21,803 nt of DNA from CAYTET01 sp964436975 (GTDB taxonomy: Bacteria > Bacillota_I > Bacilli_A > Erysipelotrichales > Erysipelotrichaceae): positions 1-21,803 of the forward strand of contig CAYTET010000033.1 in the NCBI GenBank assembly GCA_964436975.1, written 5' to 3'. Made by a program: the position numbers and the translations under genes. This document shows, one piece after another, positions 1-7,341 of this stretch. Numbering within the stretch: position 1 is the stretch's first letter; each line of letters starts with the position of its first letter. The notes below the pieces were generated by a model. That model saw only the letters and a list, made by a program, of their open reading frames with translations. It searched no databases and was not told where the DNA came from.

Positions 1-54
1 AAGTGGCCACTTAGGCTTTCTTGCCTTTTATAGGTCCACTTTGTCAACAGCCTG

Positions 55-76
55 AACTGAGCGTGGCTCAGTTTTT
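55..76 (+). terminator. Intrinsic terminator facing the plus strand
   Basis: An 8-bp stem (AACTGAGC at 55-62, GCTCAGTT at 66-73) with a 3-nt GTG loop runs into a T-run on the plus strand. The polarity suits a plus-strand gene ending left of the window and converging on the MATE gene, whose stop is at 80-82. Read on the minus strand the hairpin has no U-tract, so it is a poor terminator for the MATE gene itself. Confidence 0.6.
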
Positions 77-79
77 ATT

Positions 80-1444
80 TTATTCAATTGTTCCGTCAGG
101 CTGGCTGATCTGCCGCAGCAGTGGCAGACAGACTATGACCGTCAGAATGGCACTGCACCAGTCAGATATCGGCTGGGTGGCAAAAATTCCGGTCTGGCCC
201 CATAATCTGACCGCAATGACAATGACAGGAATGTAGAAAACCGCCTGCCGGCAGACCGAGACAACTGTTGCCTCCCGGCCCCGGCCGGTGGCCTGCAGCA
301 GCGTCAGGCCCATATGGTAGAACCCGTACACCGGCAGTGACCAGGCATAAGCCTGCAGAAAGCGCGTTCCGTAGATCAGCGAATCGGAATCCCCGGGATC
401 AAACAGTCCGAAGATCGGACCGGCAAAAAGAATAAGCACCGTGGTCATGACCGCTGAATAAGCCAGCACAATGCCCATATCGACCTTCAGGCCGTGGCGC
501 AGCCGCTGGAATTTCTTTGCTCCATAATTATAGGAGGCATATGGCAGAAAACTGGCGGTAATGCCGTTGATGAAGAAATTGACAAAATAGATGGCATACC
601 GGCCGATGCTGCAGGCCGCCTCAAAAGCCGTTCCGTAGGCAAAAGCCAGCTTAACCATTACCGTCATTGACAGCGAAGGCAGCGCATCCCGGATATAGAC
701 GGCGATGCCGACTTTGTAAATCTGCTTCAGGATGTCCTTATTGACCTTGAAATCAAACAGTTTCCAGCGCAGCACTGTCTTTTGGCTGATAATGCGCCAC
801 AGCAACGCGGCCATGGCCAGAAACTGGGCCAGCATGGTTGCCAGAGCCAGGCCGGACACATTCAGACCCAAACCCCAGTCAAACATAAACAGTGGATCCA
901 AAATGACATTAAGGATAATGCTGCTGATCACTACTGTTGCGGAAAACCGGATATCGCCGACAGCGCGCAGCGAATAAGTCAGAAAATTGCGGATAACGGA
1001 AAACAGTGAACTTATCAGAATAATATAGCCATAGGCCAGGGCGTACTGGACGACTTCGGTATTGCCGTTGGTCTGCCAGAAGGCATAAGGCTTCAGCAGG
1101 CCCAAGGCCACTGCCACCATTATGCCGGCTACCGCCAGGGTTGTGGTTATGGCCGTGCGGAATATCTCATTGACGCTTTTTTCGTTTTTAGCGCCCAGCT
1201 GCCGGCCTAAAAAAGCCGAACTGCTGACCCCGACGGCCTCGCCGACCGCAAAGATCAGAGAATTGAGGGTTGTCGGCACGGATATTGAAGAAACCATCGC
1301 CGTGCTGCCCAACTGGGCTATGAATATCTGGTTGACCACATTGCAGATTAAATCGACCATCGCCATCATGATTGAGGGGATAGCCAGCTTGATCATGGTC
1401 CGGCCGACGTTTTCGCTGTTGAATACCTGGTAGTTATCATCCAT
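80..1444 (-). CDS. MATE family multidrug efflux transporter
   Basis: This 454-residue polytopic membrane protein has the usual length and hydrophobic profile of MATE exporters: about twelve membrane helices in two related halves. Members use a Na+ or H+ gradient to expel cationic drugs or metabolites. Supporting stretches include the N-terminal NVGRTMIKLAIPSIM, the loop SSSAFLGRQLGAKNEK (around residues 74-90) that resembles the family's conserved G-x-x-x-G-A-x-x-x-x region, and a matching second-half segment ASYNYGAKKFQRLRHGL. The substrate cannot be inferred. The ATG at 1444 has no convincing ribosome binding site, so the start is less certain than the family call. It is separated from the upstream liv operon by a terminator at 1514-1535 and is probably transcribed alone. 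Confidence 0.9.
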   Translation of the reverse strand: MDDNYQVFNSENVGRTMIKLAIPSIMMAMVDLICNVVNQIFIAQLGSTAMVSSISVPTTLNSLIFAVGEAVGVSSSAFLGRQLGAKNEKSVNEIFRTAITTTLAVAGIMVAVALGLLKPYAFWQTNGNTEVVQYALAYGYIILISSLFSVIRNFLTYSLRAVGDIRFSATVVISSIILNVILDPLFMFDWGLGLNVSGLALATMLAQFLAMAALLWRIISQKTVLRWKLFDFKVNKDILKQIYKVGIAVYIRDALPSLSMTVMVKLAFAYGTAFEAACSIGRYAIYFVNFFINGITASFLPYASYNYGAKKFQRLRHGLKVDMGIVLAYSAVMTTVLILFAGPIFGLFDPGDSDSLIYGTRFLQAYAWSLPVYGFYHMGLTLLQATGRGREATVVSVCRQAVFYIPVIVIAVRLWGQTGIFATQPISDWCSAILTVIVCLPLLRQISQPDGTIE

Positions 1445-1513
1445 ATCAGATATGTTAACACAAACCGCCGGCAGTTAGGCCCGCTTTTGCCAATTAAACG
1501 GAAATACCGCACC

Positions 1514-1535
1514 AAAAAACCGGTTGCCCGGTTTT
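1514..1535 (-). terminator. Intrinsic terminator ending the liv operon
   Basis: On the minus strand, AAAACCGG (1535-1528), a GCAA tetraloop and CCGGTTTT are followed by further Ts down to 1514. The 8-bp stem with a stable GNRA loop and U-tract lies just after the CBS-ACT gene stop at 1541. It separates the liv operon from the MATE gene. Confidence 0.85.
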
Positions 1536-1540
1536 ATGTT

Positions 1541-2191
1541 CTATTTGGTGATGATAATCTGCTCGATTGCAGTATCTCTGACATCTTTCAGCAGTTCGCG
1601 CAACTTCTTTTCGCTGGTGCTGTTGACCCTGATCACCAGGGTGATTTTGTCAGCCGTCCGGTAAGTGCCGAAATTGAAGACATTAATCTCAGCCTGGGCG
1701 AATTTTTCGGCGATTTCAGCAATGATGCCGACCCTGTCCTTACTGACAGCCAGCGTGATATGCGCACCTTTGCGGTGATAGCCCAGCAGATCCACAAAAG
1801 CTTCAAAGCTGTCGGTCTGGGTGATGATGCCGATGACCTTGTCATTTTCATCAACGACCGGCAGACAGGAGACATCTTCCTGCAGCATCTTGGCGGCTGC
1901 CTCTTCCACCAGGGCCTCGGGAGAAATAGTAAAAACATTTTTGACCATTATGGTCTCCACGGTAACCTCCGTCAGAAGATAATTAAGCTCATGCCGCGAC
2001 AGACTGGTGGCTTTGGACGGACCGTACTCTTTCAAGTCCTTACCGGTGATAAGACCGATAAGCTTGCCCTGCTGGTTTACAACAGGCAGACGGTGCAGAT
2101 TATGTTCGTCCAGAATGGCCATGGCCTGCGAAATGGTCGTATCAATGCCGATGGTAATCGGCTTGACCGTCATCCGCTCCTTAACTTTCAT
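1541..2191 (-). CDS. CBS-CBS-ACT domain protein (AcuB-like), last gene of the liv operon
   Basis: The 216-residue soluble protein has two CBS motifs in tandem (about residues 1-60, with HRLPVVNQQGKLIGLIT, and 76-135, with SCLPVVDENDKVIGIIT). A C-terminal ACT-like domain follows (about 142-210, beginning ITLAVSKDRVGIIAEIAEKF). CBS pairs usually bind adenine nucleotides and ACT domains usually bind amino acids, so this is a plausible ligand-sensing regulator. The architecture matches proteins annotated AcuB, but no acetoin genes are present and that name would mislead. Its ATG lies 4 nt after the livF stop with AGGGGG placed 8 nt upstream, so it is translated from the liv mRNA. The inference is that it reports amino acid or energy status for the transporter or for linked metabolism. 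Confidence 0.85.
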   Translation of the reverse strand: MKVKERMTVKPITIGIDTTISQAMAILDEHNLHRLPVVNQQGKLIGLITGKDLKEYGPSKATSLSRHELNYLLTEVTVETIMVKNVFTISPEALVEEAAAKMLQEDVSCLPVVDENDKVIGIITQTDSFEAFVDLLGYHRKGAHITLAVSKDRVGIIAEIAEKFAQAEINVFNFGTYRTADKITLVIRVNSTSEKKLRELLKDVRDTAIEQIIITK

Positions 2192-2195
2192 ATTG

Positions 2196-2903
2196 TTAAC
2201 CCCCTAGATAGGCTTTTCTAACTTCATCGGTATTGGCTAACTGCTCGCCGGTGCCGCTCAGCACGACATTGCCGGTTTCCAAAACGTAGCCGCGGTCGGC
2301 TATTTTCAGCGCCATCTTGGCATTCTGCTCAATCAGCAGAATCGTCGTGCCGCTTTTATTGATCTGCTGAATGACATTGAAGATGGCCGCCACCAGAATC
2401 GGGGCCAGCCCCATTGACGGTTCATCCAGCAGCAGCAGCTTCGGCTGGGCCATCATGGCCCGGCCCATGGCCAGCATCTGCTGTTCACCGCCGGAAAGTG
2501 TCGAGGCATCCTGATTCAGACGCTGCTGCAGCACAGGAAACAGATCAAAGACTTTTTTCAGATCAGCCTGAATGCCGTCTTTATCCTTGCGCAGAAAAGC
2601 GCCCATGGCCAGATTCTCGCTGACGGTAAGTCCGGGAAAGATATGCCTTCCTTCCGGAACCTGGGTAATCCCTGCCTTAACAATAGCACGGGAATCAAGT
2701 TTTTCACAGTGCTTTCCTTCAAAAATGACACTGCCGGACGCCGGTCTGACAATTCCGGAAATCGTATGCAGAAGCGTGCTTTTACCGGCACCGTTAGCAC
2801 CGATCAGCGTCACGATTTCACCCTGGTCAACGTCAAGGTTAATGCCTTTGAGCGCTTTGATGGCTCCGTAATTGACGTACAGATCCTTTACTTGCAGCAT
2901 CAT
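2196..2903 (-). CDS. livF: Branched-chain amino acid ABC transporter ATPase LivF
   Basis: This is one of the two cytoplasmic nucleotide-binding subunits of the Liv-type importer. Visible motifs are Walker A (GANGAGKS), the ABC signature LSGGEQQ, Walker B with catalytic Glu (LLLLDEPSMGLAP) and the H-loop replaced by the family-typical LLIEQN. Length with the preferred start is 235 residues, close to E. coli LivF. I chose the ATG at 2903, which has GAGAGGA about 9 nt upstream. A GTG at 2912 would overlap the livG stop by 4 nt but has its ribosome binding site directly against it. The S-M-G-L-A-P sequence after Walker B is characteristic of LivF rather than LivG. Confidence 0.93.
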   Translation of the reverse strand: MMLQVKDLYVNYGAIKALKGINLDVDQGEIVTLIGANGAGKSTLLHTISGIVRPASGSVIFEGKHCEKLDSRAIVKAGITQVPEGRHIFPGLTVSENLAMGAFLRKDKDGIQADLKKVFDLFPVLQQRLNQDASTLSGGEQQMLAMGRAMMAQPKLLLLDEPSMGLAPILVAAIFNVIQQINKSGTTILLIEQNAKMALKIADRGYVLETGNVVLSGTGEQLANTDEVRKAYLGG

Positions 2904-2908
2904 GGCAC

Positions 2909-3682
2909 TCACTCCTCTCCCAGATAGGCCGAAATAACTTTAGGATTATGCTTGATTTCTTCGGGAACACCCTGGGCAATCAGCCGGCCGTAATCCAGAA
3001 CATAGATACGCTCACAGATTTTCATAACCAGCGACATATCATGCTCAATCAGCAGAATTGACAGGCCGAACTGTTCCCGGATATCGCCGATAAGCCGGGT
3101 CAGGCTTTCGGTTTCCTGCGGATTCATTCCGGCCGCCGGCTCATCCAAAAGCAGGATTTTCGGCGAGGTCGCCAGCGCCCGGGCAATTTCCAGCCGGCGC
3201 TGCTCGCCATAGGGCAGATTAGATGCCAGTTCATCCTTGGCAAAAGATAATGACATCACGGCCAGCAGCTCTTCGGCCTTGCGGGCTATTTCATCTTCCT
3301 GCCGGTAAAAAGCCGGTGTTCGGACGATGCCGTCAATAAGGGAGTAATCATGGTCCAGCCGGATGGCCACCTTAATATTGTCAATAACCGTCATATTCTT
3401 GAAAAGCCGGATATTCTGAAAAGTTCGGGCGATGCCCAGCTGGTTGATCTTATAAGGCTTGGTGCCGTTGATAATGTATTCGCGGCGGCCGTCATTATAG
3501 ATTATCTGACCCTGATCAGGTGTCACCTGGCCGGTCAGCAGATTGAAAATAGTGGTCTTGCCGGCGCCGTTGGGCCCGATCAGACCAATCAGTTCACCAT
3601 CATCCAGATTCATGGTGACATCAGCGGTGGCGCACAGACCGCCGAAATTCTTAGTGACACTATTCATTTTCAGATTGGCCAT
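2909..3682 (-). CDS. livG: Branched-chain amino acid ABC transporter ATPase LivG
   Basis: This is the second nucleotide-binding subunit of the importer. It shows Walker A GPNGAGKT, the signature-region LPYGEQRRLEIARALA, Walker B LLLDEPAAGMNP and H-loop LLIEHD. The PAAGMNP sequence and the insertion before the signature helix are LivG hallmarks. The start was set at ATG 3682 (MANLKMNS), preceded by AAGGGGGTG at a good distance, giving 257 residues. An in-frame ATG at 3745 lies well inside livM and would add 21 residues unlike the family. With the chosen start it overlaps the 3' end of livM by 23 nt, which suggests translational coupling. Confidence 0.93.
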   Translation of the reverse strand: MANLKMNSVTKNFGGLCATADVTMNLDDGELIGLIGPNGAGKTTIFNLLTGQVTPDQGQIIYNDGRREYIINGTKPYKINQLGIARTFQNIRLFKNMTVIDNIKVAIRLDHDYSLIDGIVRTPAFYRQEDEIARKAEELLAVMSLSFAKDELASNLPYGEQRRLEIARALATSPKILLLDEPAAGMNPQETESLTRLIGDIREQFGLSILLIEHDMSLVMKICERIYVLDYGRLIAQGVPEEIKHNPKVISAYLGEE

Positions 3683-4646
3683 CTGCAGCACCCCCTTTCT
3701 TTCTGCGCTCAGCCAGTTTAAAAAGCCGGCTGAAAGTAAATTCAAAATTGCCCATCAGACCTGACGGTCTGAAAATCATGATGATAATCAGAATGACGGC
3801 ATAGACAATCATCCGCAGGTAAGCCAGATCCTGCAGCACCGTGGTCAGCACTCCTAAAACGATAGCACCGATGATGCTGCCGGTAATCGAGCCGATGCCG
3901 CCGAAAACCACAATGATCAAAACGTTAACCGACTGGGTAAAGGTAAACAGCGACGGCTTGATGACATAGAAATATGAGGCATAAAGACTGCCGCCCAGAG
4001 CCGCCAGCATCGCCCCGACAACAAAGGCCAGCACCTTATATTTGGTGGTGTTGACGCCCATTGCCTCAGCGGCTATTTCATCTTCCCGGATGGCAATGCA
4101 GTAGCGGCCGGTGCGGCTGCGGACAATATTGCTGACAATGACAACCGTTATTACCACGGCGATGAAAGCAATCGTCCAGTCAGTACGCTTGGGAATATTG
4201 GACAGGCCGGCAGCACCGTTAGTCAGCGAACCGCCGTTGACCAGGACAATGCGGATGATCTCCGAAAAGCCCAGAGTGGCAATTGCCAGATAATCGCCTT
4301 TCAGCCGCAGGGTGGGAATAGCCACAATCAAAGAAGACAGGCCGGCTACAATCATGCCGATGACCGCTCCCAGAACAAGACCGGCCGCCGTGGGAATGTA
4401 CTTAAGCACAATGGCCGCCGCATAGGCGCCGATGGCCATAAAGCCGGCATGCCCCAGGGAAAACTGGCCGGTAAAGCCGATAATAAGGTTGAGGGATACC
4501 GCCAGGACGATGTTGATGCATATATTCATCAGGGTAATCTGGTAGAAAGCGGAGATGACTTTATTGCTGATCAAAACAGCCACCAGAATATATATGGCGG
4601 CACAGAAGGCCAGCCAGCACAGATTCTTTTTATTGAACACGCGCAT
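3660..4646 (-). CDS. livM: Branched-chain amino acid ABC transporter permease LivM
   Basis: This 328-residue polytopic inner-membrane permease pairs with LivH to form the translocation path. Family features include SLNLIIGFTGQFSLGHAGFMAIGAYAAA in the first third, the coupling-type segment SRTGRYCIAIREDEIAAEAMGVNTTKYKVLAF in the middle, and the C-terminal GGIGSITGSIIGA and IFRPSGLMG. These match LivM of Liv-type transporters. The start ATG is 3 nt after the livH stop codon with GGGAGAAGG upstream. The hydrophilic, charged tail after the last helix overlaps the livG start. Confidence 0.94.
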   Translation of the reverse strand: MRVFNKKNLCWLAFCAAIYILVAVLISNKVISAFYQITLMNICINIVLAVSLNLIIGFTGQFSLGHAGFMAIGAYAAAIVLKYIPTAAGLVLGAVIGMIVAGLSSLIVAIPTLRLKGDYLAIATLGFSEIIRIVLVNGGSLTNGAAGLSNIPKRTDWTIAFIAVVITVVIVSNIVRSRTGRYCIAIREDEIAAEAMGVNTTKYKVLAFVVGAMLAALGGSLYASYFYVIKPSLFTFTQSVNVLIIVVFGGIGSITGSIIGAIVLGVLTTVLQDLAYLRMIVYAVILIIIMIFRPSGLMGNFEFTFSRLFKLAERRKKGGAADGQSENE

Positions 4647-4648
4647 GA

Positions 4649-5527
4649 TTACACCTTCTCCCGCCGGTTAATGCCCATCAGGCCCCGGGGCTTGAATATC
4701 AGAATGATGATCAGCAGCGCATACACAACAGCATCCTGAATCAGCGTGCTGACATAGCCGCCGACCATTGTTTCAATAAAGGCAATGACAAAGCCGCCAA
4801 TCATGGCCCCCGGTATTGAGCCGATGCCGCCGAAGACGGCCGCAATAAAGGCCTTGGTGCCCGGCGTCGAGCCCATCAGAGGATTAATGGTGTTGTAGTA
4901 AATGCCGACCATTATTCCGGCTGCGCCGGCTAAAGCGCTGCCCAAAGCAAAGGTGACGGAAATAGTCCGGTCAACGTTGATTCCCATCAGCCGGGCTGCA
5001 TCGGTATCGGCCGAAACCGCCCGCATGGCACAGCCGGTCTTAGTCTTGGTGACAAATAGCTGCAGGGTAATCATCAGAATGATGGATATCACAAAGATCA
5101 TGATCTGCTGGAATGTTATAATCACCCCGCCGATATTGTATGAAGCCGCCGGCAGAACCTGACGGAAAGTCTTATAGTCCGGCCCGGCAATGTACATTAC
5201 AACATATTCAAGCAGAAAAGAAACAGCGATGGCGGTGATCAGCGCGGCCACCCGGGTCGCATTGCGCAGCGGCTTATAGGCGACCTTTTCAATGATGACA
5301 CCCAGTAACATGGTAAAAGCCATCGTTATCAGCAGCGATGGTACAAATGAAAGATTGAATTTGACAATGCACAGCCAGCCCACATAGGCTCCCACCATAT
5401 AGATATCACCGTGGGCAAAGTTTATCAGATGGATGATGCCGTAAACCATTGTATAGCCCAGGGCCACCAGCACATAGATGCTGCCCAGGGACAGGCTGTT
5501 GACAACCTGCTGCATAAAAGTGGTCAT
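4649..5527 (-). CDS. livH: Branched-chain amino acid ABC transporter permease LivH
   Basis: A 292-residue membrane permease, partner of LivM. It has the LivH pattern: the N-terminal LGSIYVLVALGYTMVYGII followed by INFAHGDIYMVGAY, the coupling loop KTKTGCAMRAVSADTDAARLMGINVDRTI, and the closing GGIGSIPGAMIGG and IFKPRGLMG. Length is close to E. coli LivH. It starts at ATG 5527, behind AGGGGG about a dozen nt upstream, and sits after the terminator-like hairpin at 5555-5590. Expression therefore depends on read-through from livK. Confidence 0.94.
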   Translation of the reverse strand: MTTFMQQVVNSLSLGSIYVLVALGYTMVYGIIHLINFAHGDIYMVGAYVGWLCIVKFNLSFVPSLLITMAFTMLLGVIIEKVAYKPLRNATRVAALITAIAVSFLLEYVVMYIAGPDYKTFRQVLPAASYNIGGVIITFQQIMIFVISIILMITLQLFVTKTKTGCAMRAVSADTDAARLMGINVDRTISVTFALGSALAGAAGIMVGIYYNTINPLMGSTPGTKAFIAAVFGGIGSIPGAMIGGFVIAFIETMVGGYVSTLIQDAVVYALLIIILIFKPRGLMGINRREKV

Positions 5528-5554
5528 TTTCTAACTATCCCCCTACAAAATGGT

Positions 5555-5590
5555 AAAAAACAGGGACAGATGTAACTCTGCCCCTGTTTT
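5555..5590 (-). terminator. Strong hairpin terminator between livK and livH
   Basis: On the minus strand a 14-bp stem (AAAACAGGGGCAGA at 5590-5577, TCTGTCCCTGTTTT at 5570-5557, with one G-U pair) closes a 6-nt loop and continues into more Ts to 5555. It lies inside an otherwise co-directional operon, so it probably works as a partial terminator or mRNA 3' stabiliser. It would keep binding-protein mRNA in excess over the permease and ATPase message. Confidence 0.85.
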
Positions 5591-5606
5591 GATTAAGAAA
5601 TCAAAA

Positions 5607-6764
5607 TCAACCGGCTTTTTGAGCGGACACCTGTACGCCGTTATCGAGCTTGACAATGACGCATGACTTGACAGCATCATGGCTGGCATCGATGGCGATC
5701 GTACCGGTAATGCCTGTAAATTCTGCCGTGGCGGCTAAGGCCTCATTGATCTTTTCGGGATCAGTTGAGCCGGCGCGCTTGATGGCATCAAAGGCCAGAT
5801 TGGCAGCATCGTAAGCCAGAGCCGCAAAGGCATCAGGCTCAGTGCCGAACTTGGCTTTATAGGCGGAGATGAAATCAGCCGTAGTTGTATCCAGACTGGA
5901 ATAATGGGTTGAATAGTAGACATTGGAGCAGTTAGCAGCACCGGAAATCTCGGCCAGCTGCGCTGACTCAAAGCCATCCGGGCCGACAATGATATTGTCA
6001 ACACCCTGTTCACGGGCCTGTTTGATAATCAGACCGGCCGTGCCATAATAACCGGAAATCATGATGACGGTATCCGCATCGATTTCGCCTTTGATCTTAG
6101 TGATGACAGACGAGAAATCGGTGACGGTATTGGTATAGTTCTGCTCATCGACAACTTCACCGCCGGCAGCGATGAAAGCGGCCTTGAAGGCGTCACGGAC
6201 ACCGACGCAGTAATCTTCGCCGTTGTCGAATAAAATGACAGCTTTTGACATATTCAGATCAGATTTAACGAAAGTGGCCAGTACGGAGCCCTGATAGGAA
6301 TCCTTGTAGCAGACCCGGTAAGCAAAATTAAACGGTGTGCCGTCAGACTGCTTCAAGACATTGTCGCCGGTAGCTGACGGGGTAATCATGGGAATCTTAT
6401 TATCTTCACAGACCTGCAGTTCAGCCTGAACGTCACCGGTTGTAGCCGGACCCAGAATTAAACTGACGCCCTCGCTGGTCGCTAAACGAGTTGCGACACT
6501 GGTCGATTCGGCCGCATCGGATTTGTTATCAAGCTCGACAAATTCAACTTTCTGGCCGTTTAAGCCGCCGGCTGCGTTAAATTCATCAGCCGCCAGCTGG
6601 TACCCATGCAGTTCCGAAGTTCCGTAGCTGGCAACAGCGCCGGTCATTTCGGTGTTTACACCAATCTTAAAGGTGCCGGAATCGGATCCGCCATCGCTTG
6701 TTCCACAGCCAAAAAGACAGCAGAGCATCGCAGCAGCGGCTAATACTGAAAATACTTTCTTCAT
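5607..6764 (-). CDS. livK: Branched-chain amino acid ABC transporter substrate-binding lipoprotein
   Basis: This is the extracytoplasmic binding protein of the Liv-type importer (periplasmic-binding-like family with leucine-binding fold). The preferred start at ATG 6764 has GGAAGGGGA upstream and gives 385 residues. The N-terminus KKVFSVLAAAAML leads to lipobox LFGC with lipidated Cys20, then a Gly/Ser linker. Family features are KIGVNTEMTGAVASYG at the mature N-terminus, QLAADEFNAAGGLNGQKVEFVELD, the ILGPATTGD region and MITPSATG. These bind the amino acid alpha-groups in relatives. Specificity (leucine, isoleucine, valine, or another amino acid or amide) cannot be read here. It is the first gene of the operon behind the promoter at 6809-6837 and is followed by a terminator. 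Confidence 0.93.
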   Translation of the reverse strand: MKKVFSVLAAAAMLCCLFGCGTSDGGSDSGTFKIGVNTEMTGAVASYGTSELHGYQLAADEFNAAGGLNGQKVEFVELDNKSDAAESTSVATRLATSEGVSLILGPATTGDVQAELQVCEDNKIPMITPSATGDNVLKQSDGTPFNFAYRVCYKDSYQGSVLATFVKSDLNMSKAVILFDNGEDYCVGVRDAFKAAFIAAGGEVVDEQNYTNTVTDFSSVITKIKGEIDADTVIMISGYYGTAGLIIKQAREQGVDNIIVGPDGFESAQLAEISGAANCSNVYYSTHYSSLDTTTADFISAYKAKFGTEPDAFAALAYDAANLAFDAIKRAGSTDPEKINEALAATAEFTGITGTIAIDASHDAVKSCVIVKLDNGVQVSAQKAG

Positions 6765-6808
6765 CTGAAGTTCCCCTTCCATCGTAAATTTGTATTTGCA
6801 TTTAGGTA

Positions 6809-6837
6809 ATTATATACACTTCGCTTTCAAAAGACAA
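6809..6837 (-). promoter_or_regulatory. Sigma-A-type promoter for the liv operon
   Basis: The -35 box TTGTCT (6837-6832, 4 of 6 consensus), a 17-bp spacer and a perfect -10 box TATAAT (6814-6809) lie about 45 bp before the livK start. The surrounding 6783-6900 stretch is strikingly AT-rich compared with the rest of the window. I see no gene in it. Confidence 0.75.
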
Positions 6838-6901
6838 TGACATGTTTTCATTATTTTATGAAAATTTACATATTTTTGTTTCATTGTCTATTCAGCCTAA
6901 T

Positions 6902-6926
6902 AAAAAACCGGCGGTTAAGCCGGCTG
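6902..6926 (-). terminator. Intrinsic terminator ending the Tad-like cluster
   Basis: On the minus strand CCGGC (6923-6919), a 6-nt loop and GCCGG (6912-6908) are followed by six Ts (6907-6902). The stem can be lengthened by a G-U and an A-U pair. It lies 24 nt after the stop of the last gene of the cluster. A second small inverted repeat, GGTCTGTCAGACC at 6932-6944, sits between that stop and this hairpin. Confidence 0.8.
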
Positions 6927-6949
6927 AAGAGGTCTGTCAGACCCGTATT

Positions 6950-7336
6950 TTATTCATCTTTTACAACCAGGGCGCCGTTGATGAAAAAACTGGCCGCATC
7001 ACCTGCGAAAAAGCGGTATTCATCGCTTCCTTCAATGGCAACCAGATAATACTGCGGCTCGGTATTCAAAGCCAGAAATGAAATCTTTATCTTTTCCACG
7101 GCCGTTCCGGTCTGAAGGGCATAGTTGATAATCCAGTGCTCAATCATCTGCCCGTCAGTCAGAACTTCATCATTGATTACCGCCTGCTTAAGTTCCAGAA
7201 GACTGTTTTGATTAGCCGCCCGGCTGGATTGGTAAATGTCCCTTTTAACATCAGCCAGCCGCTGGCCGTCAAACAGGAAAAGCATCAGGGTAAAGATGAC
7301 AACCAGCCCGATCAGGCTGTGAATGGCCAGATCCAT
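6950..7336 (-). CDS. Pilin-like / TadE-like membrane-anchored protein, last gene of the cluster
   Basis: A 128-residue protein with a very short polar start (MDLAIH), a hydrophobic helix at about residues 7-25 (SLIGLVVIFTLMLFLFDG) and a polar extracytoplasmic domain. There is no prepilin leader and no lipobox. After the helix comes an amphipathic region rich in Gln, Asn and Ala (about 30-60), as in pilin and pseudopilin stalks, then a small beta-rich domain. The MDxx[IV]x start is shared with the proteins at 12175-12504 and 12508-12660. It begins 5 nt after the stop of the WSxWS protein with GGAAGGG upstream and precedes the terminator. I infer a minor pilin or assembly factor; no specific family is recognised. 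Confidence 0.7.
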   Translation of the reverse strand: MDLAIHSLIGLVVIFTLMLFLFDGQRLADVKRDIYQSSRAANQNSLLELKQAVINDEVLTDGQMIEHWIINYALQTGTAVEKIKISFLALNTEPQYYLVAIEGSDEYRFFAGDAASFFINGALVVKDE

Positions 7337-7341
7337 CTTCT

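Noticed and set aside
1..12. Perfect 12-bp palindrome AAGTGGCCACTT at the left edge
   Set aside because: Too short and at the window edge; it could be a site or half of something outside, but nothing around it supports a call.
1487..2221. 244-codon plus-strand frame opposite the CBS-ACT gene
   Set aside because: It is the antisense shadow of a well-supported gene; the translation has no family features and no ribosome binding site.
3543..3764. Small plus-strand frame over the livM/livG junction
   Set aside because: It overlaps two confident Liv genes antisense and has no recognisable product.
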